This document shows, one piece after another, positions 18,602-26,848 of a stretch of 64,000 nucleotides of DNA. This stretch comes from Nostoc sphaeroides. GTDB lineage: Bacteria > Cyanobacteriota > Cyanobacteriia > Cyanobacteriales > Nostocaceae. The notes under the pieces are model-generated. The model ran no database searches and was not told the origin of the DNA. It saw only the letters and a list, made by a program, of their open reading frames with translations. Position numbers and translations under genes: made by a program. Location of the stretch: the NCBI RefSeq assembly GCF_003443655.1, contig NZ_CP031941.1, positions 6,461,001 through 6,525,000 of the forward strand, given 5' to 3'. Within the stretch, counting starts at the first letter, position 1. Every line of letters starts with the position of its first letter.

Positions 18602-18724
18602 TCATACACCTTCAACAATAGCTATTTCCTCATCAGTTAATCCATAGAGTTCATACACTAATTGATTTATTTGTCTATCTGTGGCATTAATCTGTTGTTG
18701 AACTCTTTTTTTAGCTATTACGAA
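18602..18724 (-). pseudogene. C-terminal fragment of a restriction/methylation-type protein
   Basis: On the minus strand the frame reads IAKKRVQQQINATDRQINQL, then VYELYGLTDEEIAIVEGV and a stop (18602-18604). The tail with ATDRQI..LVYELYGLTDEEI is typical of large cyanobacterial DNA methyltransferase/type IIG or BREX-type enzymes. Everything upstream is lost; it abuts the LpxB-like gene. It marks a former defence gene. Confidence 0.6.
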
Positions 18725-20020
18725 TTATTTAACAATCTCTTCCCTTACTAAAGTTGCTATCTTTTGGGCTGCACCGCTTTCGCCACGAATCTTACGGAGT
18801 TTAGCGCGGATATCAACCAATTTTTCTGGATGCGCCAAAAAGTCTAAAACCATTTCCCCAATTTCTTGCGGTTGAAGTTTACCCATAAGTTCTGGAACTA
18901 TCTCTTCCTGTGCCCAGATATTTGGCCATGCTAATAAACCTTTGCGTCTGACAAATCTTAGGAATAACCAATTAATTACCTTGGTAAAGGGCGTACCTAC
19001 ACCTGGTAGATTTGCCAGCAACCCAGGTAAACCATCCCAAGCACGCATGGCATCAAGTTGCTGTGTTGGCAACAAAACAATCATTGGTACTCCTAAAGCA
19101 CCGAGTTCAGCAGTGTTTGCCCCCACTGTAGTCAAGCAGATGCAGCACTGGGATAATAAGTGATATGCAGGGTTTTCTTGCCACAGTTCCACAGTTAAGC
19201 CCGTTGTTGTTTTGAGCAATGCCTTACTGCTAGCGTCTTCTGGGATAATTAAATCAGCACCGCCAAAGCCAAAGATTTCAGCAATAGAGTTATTTTTGGG
19301 ATCAGCAAAACTAGCTAAAGTTTGTAAATCCAAAGTTGGGGCTACAGGAATCACAAATTTAGTTTGGGGCCTTTTAGCGTAAATGTATTGAGCGATCGCT
19401 AAACATAATGGCACTCCTTGGGCTAATTTTGCCGCTTTTGATCCAGGGAGTAAACCAATGATTGGGGGGTGGGGAGTAGGGAGTAGGCTTGCCGTGAGCG
19501 TAGCCGAACGGGAGTAGGGAGTGCTGACTTCTTCTTGTGCTTCTACCATCAAATCACCGACAACGGTAAATTTGTGAGCATATTTCTGGGGGACACGGGC
19601 AGCAACTTCAGGTTTCATCACGCCAAAGCGATCAATCCACTTATGCCAACGGGCTTGCCATTCGGCGTAAACTACTGTGCGATATCCCAGCTTTTTGCCT
19701 ATGACTACGGGGAAAATTTGATCGCCACCGAGAAACACAACTACACCGTGACTTCTCCAATCCCAATTCTCAAAGGTTTTACCCCAAAGCAAAAATTGCC
19801 AAAAATGCTCTGCTCCTTGTACTCTATCTACTTCTGGGTAAGAAAGAGCGATCGCAGCTTCTTTTCCACTAGCATTTGAGCAAGGCGATAGAACTACACT
19901 GATCCTCACTTGATTTCGGTCATCGCCGAATTTTTGCCGTAACGCTTTTACTACTGGGCGCACCCAGGTTGTTACCTCACCAGGGCCATTTGAAAGGATG
20001 AGAATATCTACTTGAGTCAT
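18725..20020 (-). CDS. LpxB-like glycosyltransferase with repeat insertion
   Basis: 431 residues. The N-terminus DILILSNGPGEVTTWVRPVV and later GVPMIVLLPTQQLDAMRAWD place it in a cyanobacterial family annotated as lipid-A-disaccharide-synthase related, a GT-B type transferase; PIIGLLPGSKAAKLAQG is the nucleotide-sugar loop region. Whether it makes lipid A disaccharide is doubtful. Residues after EAQ up to PPIIG (EEVSTPYSRSATLTASLLPT) come from a 68-bp repeat that keeps the frame. Confidence 0.75.
   Translation of the reverse strand: MTQVDILILSNGPGEVTTWVRPVVKALRQKFGDDRNQVRISVVLSPCSNASGKEAAIALSYPEVDRVQGAEHFWQFLLWGKTFENWDWRSHGVVVFLGGDQIFPVVIGKKLGYRTVVYAEWQARWHKWIDRFGVMKPEVAARVPQKYAHKFTVVGDLMVEAQEEVSTPYSRSATLTASLLPTPHPPIIGLLPGSKAAKLAQGVPLCLAIAQYIYAKRPQTKFVIPVAPTLDLQTLASFADPKNNSIAEIFGFGGADLIIPEDASSKALLKTTTGLTVELWQENPAYHLLSQCCICLTTVGANTAELGALGVPMIVLLPTQQLDAMRAWDGLPGLLANLPGVGTPFTKVINWLFLRFVRRKGLLAWPNIWAQEEIVPELMGKLQPQEIGEMVLDFLAHPEKLVDIRAKLRKIRGESGAAQKIATLVREEIVK
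19464..19531. repeat. In-frame repeat inserted in the LpxB-like gene
   Basis: GGGGTGGGGAGTAGGGAGTA.. followed by gcttgccgtgagcgtagccg and another gggagtagggagtg. Such repeats normally lie between cyanobacterial genes. Here it adds about 22 residues before the nucleotide-binding loop without a stop. Confidence 0.65.
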
Positions 20021-20188
20021 TAGTCAAGAGGCAAATATTACCTAATTCATTCTTATGTTATAGGTATATACTGTAGCTTGTAGGTGGGATTTGATAACCT
20101 GTTCTATATTTAATTTGCATAGAGTCGGCAGTCAGAATACAGTTTAATCTTGAATGCGTGAATTTTGAATTGCTTATCTGTCGTCTAA

Positions 20189-21400
20189 ATGCCTAGCCTG
20201 AAACTATCGTTGAATGGACTGCAAATTGTCAAACAAGCTCGTCAGGAAAAAGGTTGGACAATTGATAATCCACGCTGGTTAGAGGAAGCAAGTCAAATTC
20301 TCGAACCTGGGCGTGACTGGGAAAATGCGGAAGTTTATGCAGCAGGTATATCTTTACCGACATGGAAACGCTTTCTCCAAGGTAATGCCATTGATGCTTC
20401 TGTATTCAAAGCGTTTTGTCAAGTTTTGAGTTTGAATTGGCAAGACTTGCTCGAACGTCCCCTCAATTCGTCTCTATCTGGTAAAACCCAAATCCCAAAT
20501 ATTCCTTTGTTCTTTGGGCGGCGTTATGAACTGGCGACACTCACCCAGGCAATTGAGCAAGGAACGCGCTTGATTGCAATTACCGGAATGGGGGGCATCG
20601 GTAAAACGGCAGTAGCAGCAAAACTTGCCGCAGCTTCTGAATCTAGTTTTCAGCAAACTTTGTGGTTTGGGTTTCATTTGACTCCACCAACAATAGATTC
20701 GCTTCCGTCTTTACCACCAAAAACTCTGTTAGTTTTTGATGGTTGGGATCGGATTTTAGGTGGTGATCTACGCCAACGCGCGGGGCAATATCGTTTAGAA
20801 TACGAATTCTACGCTGGTTTTCTGCGATCGCTAGTCCAAACAAATCATTCAAGTTGTGTGATTTTAACCAGTCGAGAACAACCAGAGGGATTAAATCTCT
20901 TGAGTGGGAATGGTGCAGTTATTTTCCCACTCGGTGGTTTGATGGAAGGTGCGATCGAGCTTTTGCAGCATCATCAACTCACCTTTGATGCCCAGCAGTG
21001 GATTGCCTTGGTAAATCAATATGGTGGCAATCCCTTATTTTTGAACATGGCAGCAAATTTTATTCACGAATTATTTGCTGGGGATGTGGGAGAGTTTTTA
21101 GCCTCTGGAACCATAGTTACTGGTGAATTTGAGCCACTAGTGGCGCAATGGTTGAGACATATTTCGATATTGGAACAAACCCTAATCAAGTGTTTGGCTA
21201 CACAAGTGCAGGGATTAACTCGTGAAGAAATACTATTACACCTGGGAAATTATGCTTCAAATGGAGATATTTTGGCTGCGCTTTTATCCTTAAAGCGCAG
21301 GGCATTAGTAGAAACCATCAAAGACGGTAACAAGGAACGCTTTTTTTTACAACCAGTGATTTTCAAATGCGTACAGCGTTTGTTTCTGTCCAAAGAGTAG
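20189..21400 (+). CDS. STAND/NB-ARC-type NTPase
   Basis: 403 residues. An N-terminal helical domain of a type common in cyanobacterial signalling ATPases (WLEEASQILEPGRDWENAEV; ISLPTWKRFLQG) is followed by GRRYELATLTQ, Walker A GMGGIGKTA (133-141), Walker B TLLVFDGWDR and the sensor SCVILTSREQPEG. It ends after a short winged-helix part; the WD40 or TPR sensor repeats usual in such proteins are absent. Role in signalling or defence is possible; a ligand is not evident. Confidence 0.75.
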   Translation: MPSLKLSLNGLQIVKQARQEKGWTIDNPRWLEEASQILEPGRDWENAEVYAAGISLPTWKRFLQGNAIDASVFKAFCQVLSLNWQDLLERPLNSSLSGKTQIPNIPLFFGRRYELATLTQAIEQGTRLIAITGMGGIGKTAVAAKLAAASESSFQQTLWFGFHLTPPTIDSLPSLPPKTLLVFDGWDRILGGDLRQRAGQYRLEYEFYAGFLRSLVQTNHSSCVILTSREQPEGLNLLSGNGAVIFPLGGLMEGAIELLQHHQLTFDAQQWIALVNQYGGNPLFLNMAANFIHELFAGDVGEFLASGTIVTGEFEPLVAQWLRHISILEQTLIKCLATQVQGLTREEILLHLGNYASNGDILAALLSLKRRALVETIKDGNKERFFLQPVIFKCVQRLFLSKE

Positions 21401-21413
21401 CAACCAAACTCAT

Positions 21414-22286
21414 TTAACCACCGCCACCACAACCGCCACCACAACCGCCACCGCAACCACCACCCCCGTCACCGCCACCCCCATCACCGCCACCACCACC
21501 TCCGTCACTAGCACCAGAAGGGCTGCCTGTGGAACTACTGCCAGAACTTCCACGGAATATACTAAATATTATGAAAATAAAAATTCCCAAAAAAATCAAG
21601 GGATTAAACGAATTTGAACTTTGCCATTGAGGAATTTTTATGTCAGTACCTAACTTATTAAATGCTACTTGTACTTCTAACTCTTGCTGTGGTTCAATAG
21701 TTCCTTGAGCAACAAACTCAATGGTTTTAGCATCGACTTTGCGAAGTTTTGCAGGAACTCCAAAACTTTCATAATTATTGATACTATCAGTAACTTCTTG
21801 AGGGAGTTCAATTCGCACTTTTGCCTGTTTTATGGGAGCTTGACGGTCAGCAAAGATTGCTTTCCAGTATACTTTTACATCATTTTCATCTACATGTAAT
21901 CCACCAACAACGCGATATTTCAAAACAAAAGTATGGCTTTCAGGTGCTTTGAGTTTATGTGACCAACGAATCCAGAATTGCTGATTTTCTATACCTGTTT
22001 CGCTGGGTAGCAATTGACCATTTTCAGAGACAGAAATATCGGTAATTTCGTCTACTTTATCAATGAGGATGTAGCGATAACGTTGATTATTGTAATCTCC
22101 GGTGAATGTATATTTTTGAGTTTCTGAAACTAACATATCACCGTTATTTTGGACGGCAATATCAACATTAATAAATTCCCAATAAAAAGGTACTGATTGC
22201 GCTGTCGCGTGATTTATACAAAACCCCAGACTGAGCAAGAAAGCCAAGCAGAATACAACAATTCTTTGGGCTGATTTAGTCCACAT
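21414..22286 (-). CDS. DUF2207-type membrane protein with glycine-rich tail
   Basis: 290 residues. A signal peptide (IVVFCLAFLLSLGFCINHAT AQS) is followed by an extracellular beta-rich domain like DUF2207 (DMLVSETQKYTFTGDYNNQR; FVLKYRVVGGLHVDENDVKV), a membrane helix (LIFLGIFIFIIFSIF) and a C-terminal tail almost entirely Gly with some Asp and three Cys (CGGGCGGGCGGGG). The tail should be cytoplasmic. Function is unknown. It is convergent with the STAND gene, 13 bases apart. Confidence 0.75.
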   Translation of the reverse strand: MWTKSAQRIVVFCLAFLLSLGFCINHATAQSVPFYWEFINVDIAVQNNGDMLVSETQKYTFTGDYNNQRYRYILIDKVDEITDISVSENGQLLPSETGIENQQFWIRWSHKLKAPESHTFVLKYRVVGGLHVDENDVKVYWKAIFADRQAPIKQAKVRIELPQEVTDSINNYESFGVPAKLRKVDAKTIEFVAQGTIEPQQELEVQVAFNKLGTDIKIPQWQSSNSFNPLIFLGIFIFIIFSIFRGSSGSSSTGSPSGASDGGGGGGDGGGGDGGGGCGGGCGGGCGGGG

Positions 22287-22424
22287 AATTTAAATCACTC
22301 TATAAGTTGTAATATTGAATCGTATTGATTTATCAAGAAAAATTCAGGAATTAGTCGTCAAAATTCATTTCTGAATTTTCACTCTTAGAAAGAAAACCTC
22401 GCTTCCATTCCTCTCCCCTTTTAG

Positions 22425-22592
22425 GCTACGGTGTACACACATCTTTGTATAAAACCAAAACTGTTGAAGATCCCCCTAAATCCCCCGATAAATTGGGGGA
22501 CTTTGAGAAGTTTTTGCCCCCCTTAAAAAGGGGGGTTGGGGGGATCAAAAGCCTGTGGGACAACTTTAGAATACTTGTGTGTACACCGTAGC
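22425..22592. repeat. 168-bp MITE-like element with perfect 16-bp ends
   Basis: GCTACGGTGTACACAC (22425-22440) and its exact complement GTGTGTACACCGTAGC (22577-22592) bound the element. Inside is a GC-rich palindromic block (gatccccctaaatcccccga.. / ..aaaggggggttggggggatc). Flanks carry TTTTAG-like bases on both sides but not an exact duplication. The 22287-22646 gap has no gene. Confidence 0.7.
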
Positions 22593-22646
22593 TTTTTAGG
22601 AGAGAGGCCTTGAATTTTACAAGGGTTGCTTCCACTAATGTCTTCT

Positions 22647-23129
22647 TCAAAGTTCGTCTTTGCCAGTCAAGTCTTTTTCTGCGGTGTCAGCAATGTTAAG
22701 AATTTTAATAATCTCTTGACGTGCCGAATCTGGATCGTCTTTGAGAGGTATACTTTTGTAGTACAAAGTAAGATGCATCCCGTTTTTATCAATTGTTCTC
22801 CAACCGCTTAAAGGATCAGAAATATTGCTATCTAATTGCTTCGATATTTCTGCATTCGGAGGAGTCTTTGAAATTTGGGACACAGAAAGGACACCAATGT
22901 ATTCAACGTCACCAATCTTGATAATTGTCGGCACGATGAATCCCATTTGAGTCCGACCACCATCAACTCCAGCCATTACTGCAAAATACTCATCTTCTTT
23001 GACATATTTCATGCCTAAGCGATCCAAGAAAGCTGGAACTGGAGAAGATTTGCTCTGAGCAATTGCCTGACTTGATAACGAAACCACCAGCGTAACCGTA
23101 GCAACAGCAGCGAAGATAAAACGCTTCAT
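22647..23129 (-). CDS. Secreted hypothetical protein
   Basis: 160 residues with a clear signal peptide (FIFAAVATVTLVVSLSSQAIAQ cut near residue 25). The mature part has no Cys pair or recognised domain; DGGRTQMGFIVPTIIKIGDV suggests a small beta-rich periplasmic protein. Transcribed away from the kinase genes to its right. Confidence 0.6.
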   Translation of the reverse strand: MKRFIFAAVATVTLVVSLSSQAIAQSKSSPVPAFLDRLGMKYVKEDEYFAVMAGVDGGRTQMGFIVPTIIKIGDVEYIGVLSVSQISKTPPNAEISKQLDSNISDPLSGWRTIDKNGMHLTLYYKSIPLKDDPDSARQEIIKILNIADTAEKDLTGKDEL

Positions 23130-23306
23130 AGATTTTTCCGTAATCGTTGGGTATATCGGTAGTTTCGCTGTTTTAGATTGTGTAATCTAGTTAAGTTTTG
23201 GCTCACCACCTAACTGATCTAAAAGTGAGCTTGAAAAAGCCGGAATCGAGAGGTAAGAATGTGTTGTATGGAATTATCACTACCCTCAACACAAAATTGA
23301 AGCCCG

Positions 23307-25103
23307 ATGGAACTGCTGCACCAGAAGGAAGACATCATTGCCCATCAGTATCGGATTCTAGATACTTTGGGACAAGGTGGAAGTGGGACGACATACCTTG
23401 CTCAAGACTTAAAAAGCACTCAACAAGTGGCGCTTAAAGCCTTATCACTGCACCGAATGACCGACTGGAAAATGATGGAGTTGTTTGAGCGAGAAGCAAA
23501 AATTCTCTCGCAACTTAATCATCCGGGTATTCCTGAATATTTAGGATATTTTCAAATAGAAACCCTCGAAGACCGTTATTTTTACATTGCCCAGCAACTA
23601 GCAGAAGGTAAGACACTGGCGGCGTTGGTGGAGAGTGGATGGCGCACAAGTGAAGATGAGGTGCGGCGCATTGCTATACAAATATTAGAAATTCTGGTTT
23701 ATTTGCACTCCCTCAAACCTCCTGTAGTCCATCGAGATATCAAGCCGCAAAATATTATTCGCCGTGACAATGGGCAGGTATTTTTGGTGGATTTTGGGGC
23801 TGTGCAACATACCTATTACACAACTTTTATGCGTGGAAGTACAGTAGTAGGAACTTATGGTTACATGGCTCCCGAACAGTTTCGCGGACAAGCCGTACCT
23901 GCTACTGATTTGTATGCTTTAGGAGCAACTTTATTATTTCTTTTGACACACTGCTCTCCCGCAGATTTGCAAAGTGATGGGTTAAAAATTAATTTCCGTC
24001 CCCGCGTGCAGATTAGTGAAGAATTTGCCGATTGGCTAGAGAAAATGTTAGAGCCAGATACAGAAGATCGTTTCTCTTCGGCACAGGAAGCCTGGGAAGT
24101 ATTGCAGGGTAAGCGAAAGCTGACTGTGAAATCGAATGTCTCTGTTCAGTGGAAAAAAATAGTTGGAGTTGCTGTTACTGCTGTTGCTGTTAGCGCCATT
24201 ACTGCTATTACTCTGTTAAATTCCTACAAGGAGAATATCTTAAGCAGCATTGGATTTACGGATATAGCTGGCGAGACTGCACTGCATTTGGCAGTAGAAA
24301 AAGGCAACAAGCAAGTTGTAGAACGGTTGCTTTCCAAGGGTGCTAATGTTAATGCCAAGAACAGCGATGGCTACACTCCACTTCATTTGGCAGCAAAACG
24401 AGGACACAAGGATATAGTAGAACTACTGATTACCAAGGGTGCTGATGTCAATGCCAAGAACCACAATTACACTGTAACGGATTTGGCACTACAGCAAGAC
24501 TTTGTACAACTGGAGATTGTTAGGAAGAGGGATGGCGAGACTCCACTGCATTGTGCAGTAAAAAGTGGTTACAGGGACATAGTAGAACTACTAATTGCTA
24601 AGGGTGCTGATGTCAATGCTAGGACTAACTATGAGAACAATACTCCACTGCATTTTGCAGCAGAAGGAGGCAATAGGGACATAGTAGAATTACTGATTGC
24701 TAAGGGTGCTGATGTCAATGCTAGGGCTGACTATGAGAACAATACTCCACTGCATTCAGCAGCAGAAAGAGGCGATAGGTACATAGTAGAACTACTGATT
24801 GCCAAGGGTGCTGATGTCAATGCCAAGACGAGGGATGGCAAAACTCCACTCCATTGGGCAGCAAGACGAGGTCACAGGGACATAGTAGAACTACTGATTG
24901 CTAAGGGTGCTGATGTCAATGCTAGGACTGACTATGAGAACAATACTCCACTGCATTGGGCAGTAAGACAAGGTCACAGGGACATAGTCAAACTACTGAT
25001 TGCCACGGGTGCTGATGTCAATGCTAGGACTGACTATGAGAGGACTCCCGCACAACAAAGGGTAGAGTCTGAGAGACGGAAGCGTGAGATGAACGGTCTA
25101 TAG
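23307..25103 (+). CDS. Ser/Thr kinase with membrane helix and ankyrin repeats
   Basis: 598 residues. The kinase domain (about 10-265) has LGQGGSGTTYLAQD, VALKAL, the catalytic loop VVHRDIKPQNII, DFG in VDFGAVQ and MAPEQF. One membrane helix follows (VGVAVTAVAVSAITAITLL, about 290). The C-terminal part is some seven ankyrin repeats of the form ETPLHxAxxxGxRDIVELLIAKGADVNA, with one degenerate repeat near residue 400. The repeats are almost identical in DNA, pointing to recent expansion. First of three kinase genes on this strand; a MITE copy starts at its stop codon. Confidence 0.9.
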   Translation: MELLHQKEDIIAHQYRILDTLGQGGSGTTYLAQDLKSTQQVALKALSLHRMTDWKMMELFEREAKILSQLNHPGIPEYLGYFQIETLEDRYFYIAQQLAEGKTLAALVESGWRTSEDEVRRIAIQILEILVYLHSLKPPVVHRDIKPQNIIRRDNGQVFLVDFGAVQHTYYTTFMRGSTVVGTYGYMAPEQFRGQAVPATDLYALGATLLFLLTHCSPADLQSDGLKINFRPRVQISEEFADWLEKMLEPDTEDRFSSAQEAWEVLQGKRKLTVKSNVSVQWKKIVGVAVTAVAVSAITAITLLNSYKENILSSIGFTDIAGETALHLAVEKGNKQVVERLLSKGANVNAKNSDGYTPLHLAAKRGHKDIVELLITKGADVNAKNHNYTVTDLALQQDFVQLEIVRKRDGETPLHCAVKSGYRDIVELLIAKGADVNARTNYENNTPLHFAAEGGNRDIVELLIAKGADVNARADYENNTPLHSAAERGDRYIVELLIAKGADVNAKTRDGKTPLHWAARRGHRDIVELLIAKGADVNARTDYENNTPLHWAVRQGHRDIVKLLIATGADVNARTDYERTPAQQRVESERRKREMNGL

Positions 25104-25190
25104 TCGAACGCAATTAATTACATCAAATCTAGGCTGAAATTCTTGTTTAGTGAAGAATCAGCATGTAATTAATTCTGTCGAGTTACTTAA
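25103..25190. repeat. MITE-like repeat, copy B
   Basis: Opposite-orientation copy of the repeat at 55-146: GTCGAACGCAATTAATTACA at the left, TGTAATTAATTCTGTCGAGT and TACTT at the right. It begins at the stop codon of the ankyrin kinase gene and fills most of the gap to the next kinase. Confidence 0.6.
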
Positions 25191-25226
25191 GTATTGATAA
25201 ATCTAACAAAATACCACTAAAAAAAC

Positions 25227-26675
25227 ATGGAACTATTGCACCAAGCCGAAGAAATTATCAATCAACGGTATCGCATTCTACGTAAATTGGGACAGGGTGG
25301 AGTCGGTATTACCTACGCAGCCGTTGACTTAGAAAGCGGTAAAGAAGTAGCGCTGAAAGTTTTATCATTGCGCCGCATGAGTGACTGGAAAAAGATGGAG
25401 TTGTTTGAAAGGGAAGCACAAATTCTTTCTCAACTCAACCATCCAGCAATTCCTCGCTACTTGGATTATTTTCAAGTAGATACTAACTCTGACCGTTCCT
25501 TTTATATAGCTCAACAATTAGCGCCTGGAAATTCTCTGGCAACGCTAGTAGAAAATGGCTGGCTTCCTGATGAAGAAGAAGTTAGACAAATAGCTATTCA
25601 AATATTGGAAATTTTGATTTATTTACACTCCCTAACACCGCCAGTTATTCATCGTGATATTAAGCCGCAAAATATTATTTTTACTTCTGATAGTAAGAGG
25701 TTATTCCTAGTAGATTTTGGAGCAGTAGCCGACACATATCATAATACTGTGACTGGCGGCAGTACAGTAATAGGAACTTTCGGCTACATGGCACCAGAAC
25801 AGTTTCGCGGACAAGCTTTTCCATCTACTGATTTATATGGTTTGGGAACAACCCTACTGTTTTTGTTGACAGGAAAATCACCCTCTGATTTACCACAGCG
25901 TAAACTCAAAATTGATTTCCGTTCTGACGTTAATATTTCCAAAGATTTTGCAAACTGGTTAGAACAAATGTTAGAACCAGTCACTGCTGATCGTTTTCCT
26001 TCCGCAGAGGTAGCCTTAGCAACTTTATTAGGTCAAATAGCATTCATACCCCGGCGACCAAAGAAAAGTCATCTAATTTCGATCGCAACTGAGAATTATT
26101 TAATTGTCGAGATTCCACCAGGGTGCTTTTACAACAATTACAGTTTTCCATTTTTATTTTTTTATCTAGTTGTTTATGGGATTTTGGGGCTAATTTCTTG
26201 GATTATATTTTTTGATTATAATATTAGTTCCCTTTTCTGGCTTATATTATTCTCATTATCACCGGGGATTATTATATTAATAATATTTATTACTCCTCAA
26301 ATAATAATAGTATTTACTCCTCAAACCCTTTTATTACCTGTAAAATTATTCAAGCTACTATTCTACAAACCTTTGTCTCCGATAATTACTTTATTTTTGA
26401 ATTCTGTATCAAGTACCCTGCTGCAAATTGACCAGGACTATATCAGCCTAGAACGATGGTTACTTGATTGCTGTATTCAGCGAATCAAAATTTCCAAGTC
26501 AGATATTATTAGTGTGGGATTCAAGGGGATGATGCATTATAAATTTTCTAATATCCTAATTCTTTATTCTTTGAAATCCTCTGAAATTGAAGAAAATAAA
26601 CGTTTTCGATTTGGTGCATTTTTGACGCAGCAAGAGAAAGAATGGCTGGTGTGGGAGATAAGGAACCATCTATAG
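25227..26675 (+). CDS. Ser/Thr kinase with C-terminal membrane domain
   Basis: 482 residues. The kinase domain is close to that of the preceding gene (both begin MELLHQ and share LSQLNHPxIPxYLxYFQ), so the genes are tandem duplicates. It has the catalytic loop VIHRDIKPQNIIF, VDFGAV and MAPEQF. Instead of ankyrin repeats the C-terminus has hydrophobic segments (FPFLFFYLVVYGILGLISWI; LFWLILFSLSPGIIILIIFI) and a membrane-near domain. All kinase motifs are present. Confidence 0.88.
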   Translation: MELLHQAEEIINQRYRILRKLGQGGVGITYAAVDLESGKEVALKVLSLRRMSDWKKMELFEREAQILSQLNHPAIPRYLDYFQVDTNSDRSFYIAQQLAPGNSLATLVENGWLPDEEEVRQIAIQILEILIYLHSLTPPVIHRDIKPQNIIFTSDSKRLFLVDFGAVADTYHNTVTGGSTVIGTFGYMAPEQFRGQAFPSTDLYGLGTTLLFLLTGKSPSDLPQRKLKIDFRSDVNISKDFANWLEQMLEPVTADRFPSAEVALATLLGQIAFIPRRPKKSHLISIATENYLIVEIPPGCFYNNYSFPFLFFYLVVYGILGLISWIIFFDYNISSLFWLILFSLSPGIIILIIFITPQIIIVFTPQTLLLPVKLFKLLFYKPLSPIITLFLNSVSSTLLQIDQDYISLERWLLDCCIQRIKISKSDIISVGFKGMMHYKFSNILILYSLKSSEIEENKRFRFGAFLTQQEKEWLVWEIRNHL

Positions 26676-26848
26676 ACAGCATTGTTGACCCCTACTTCGT
26701 TTTCTGGTAGCCTGTGGGAAGCTAGAATTTTGTGTCTTCTGAAAGAGAGTCTGTCTGGAACTCTGTCGTCTCTGTCAATTGCTGCGTAAAGATTCTGTCT
26801 AATTTTCAGTAATTTTAATGCTGTTTGCATCTAGCCAATCCTGAGTTT

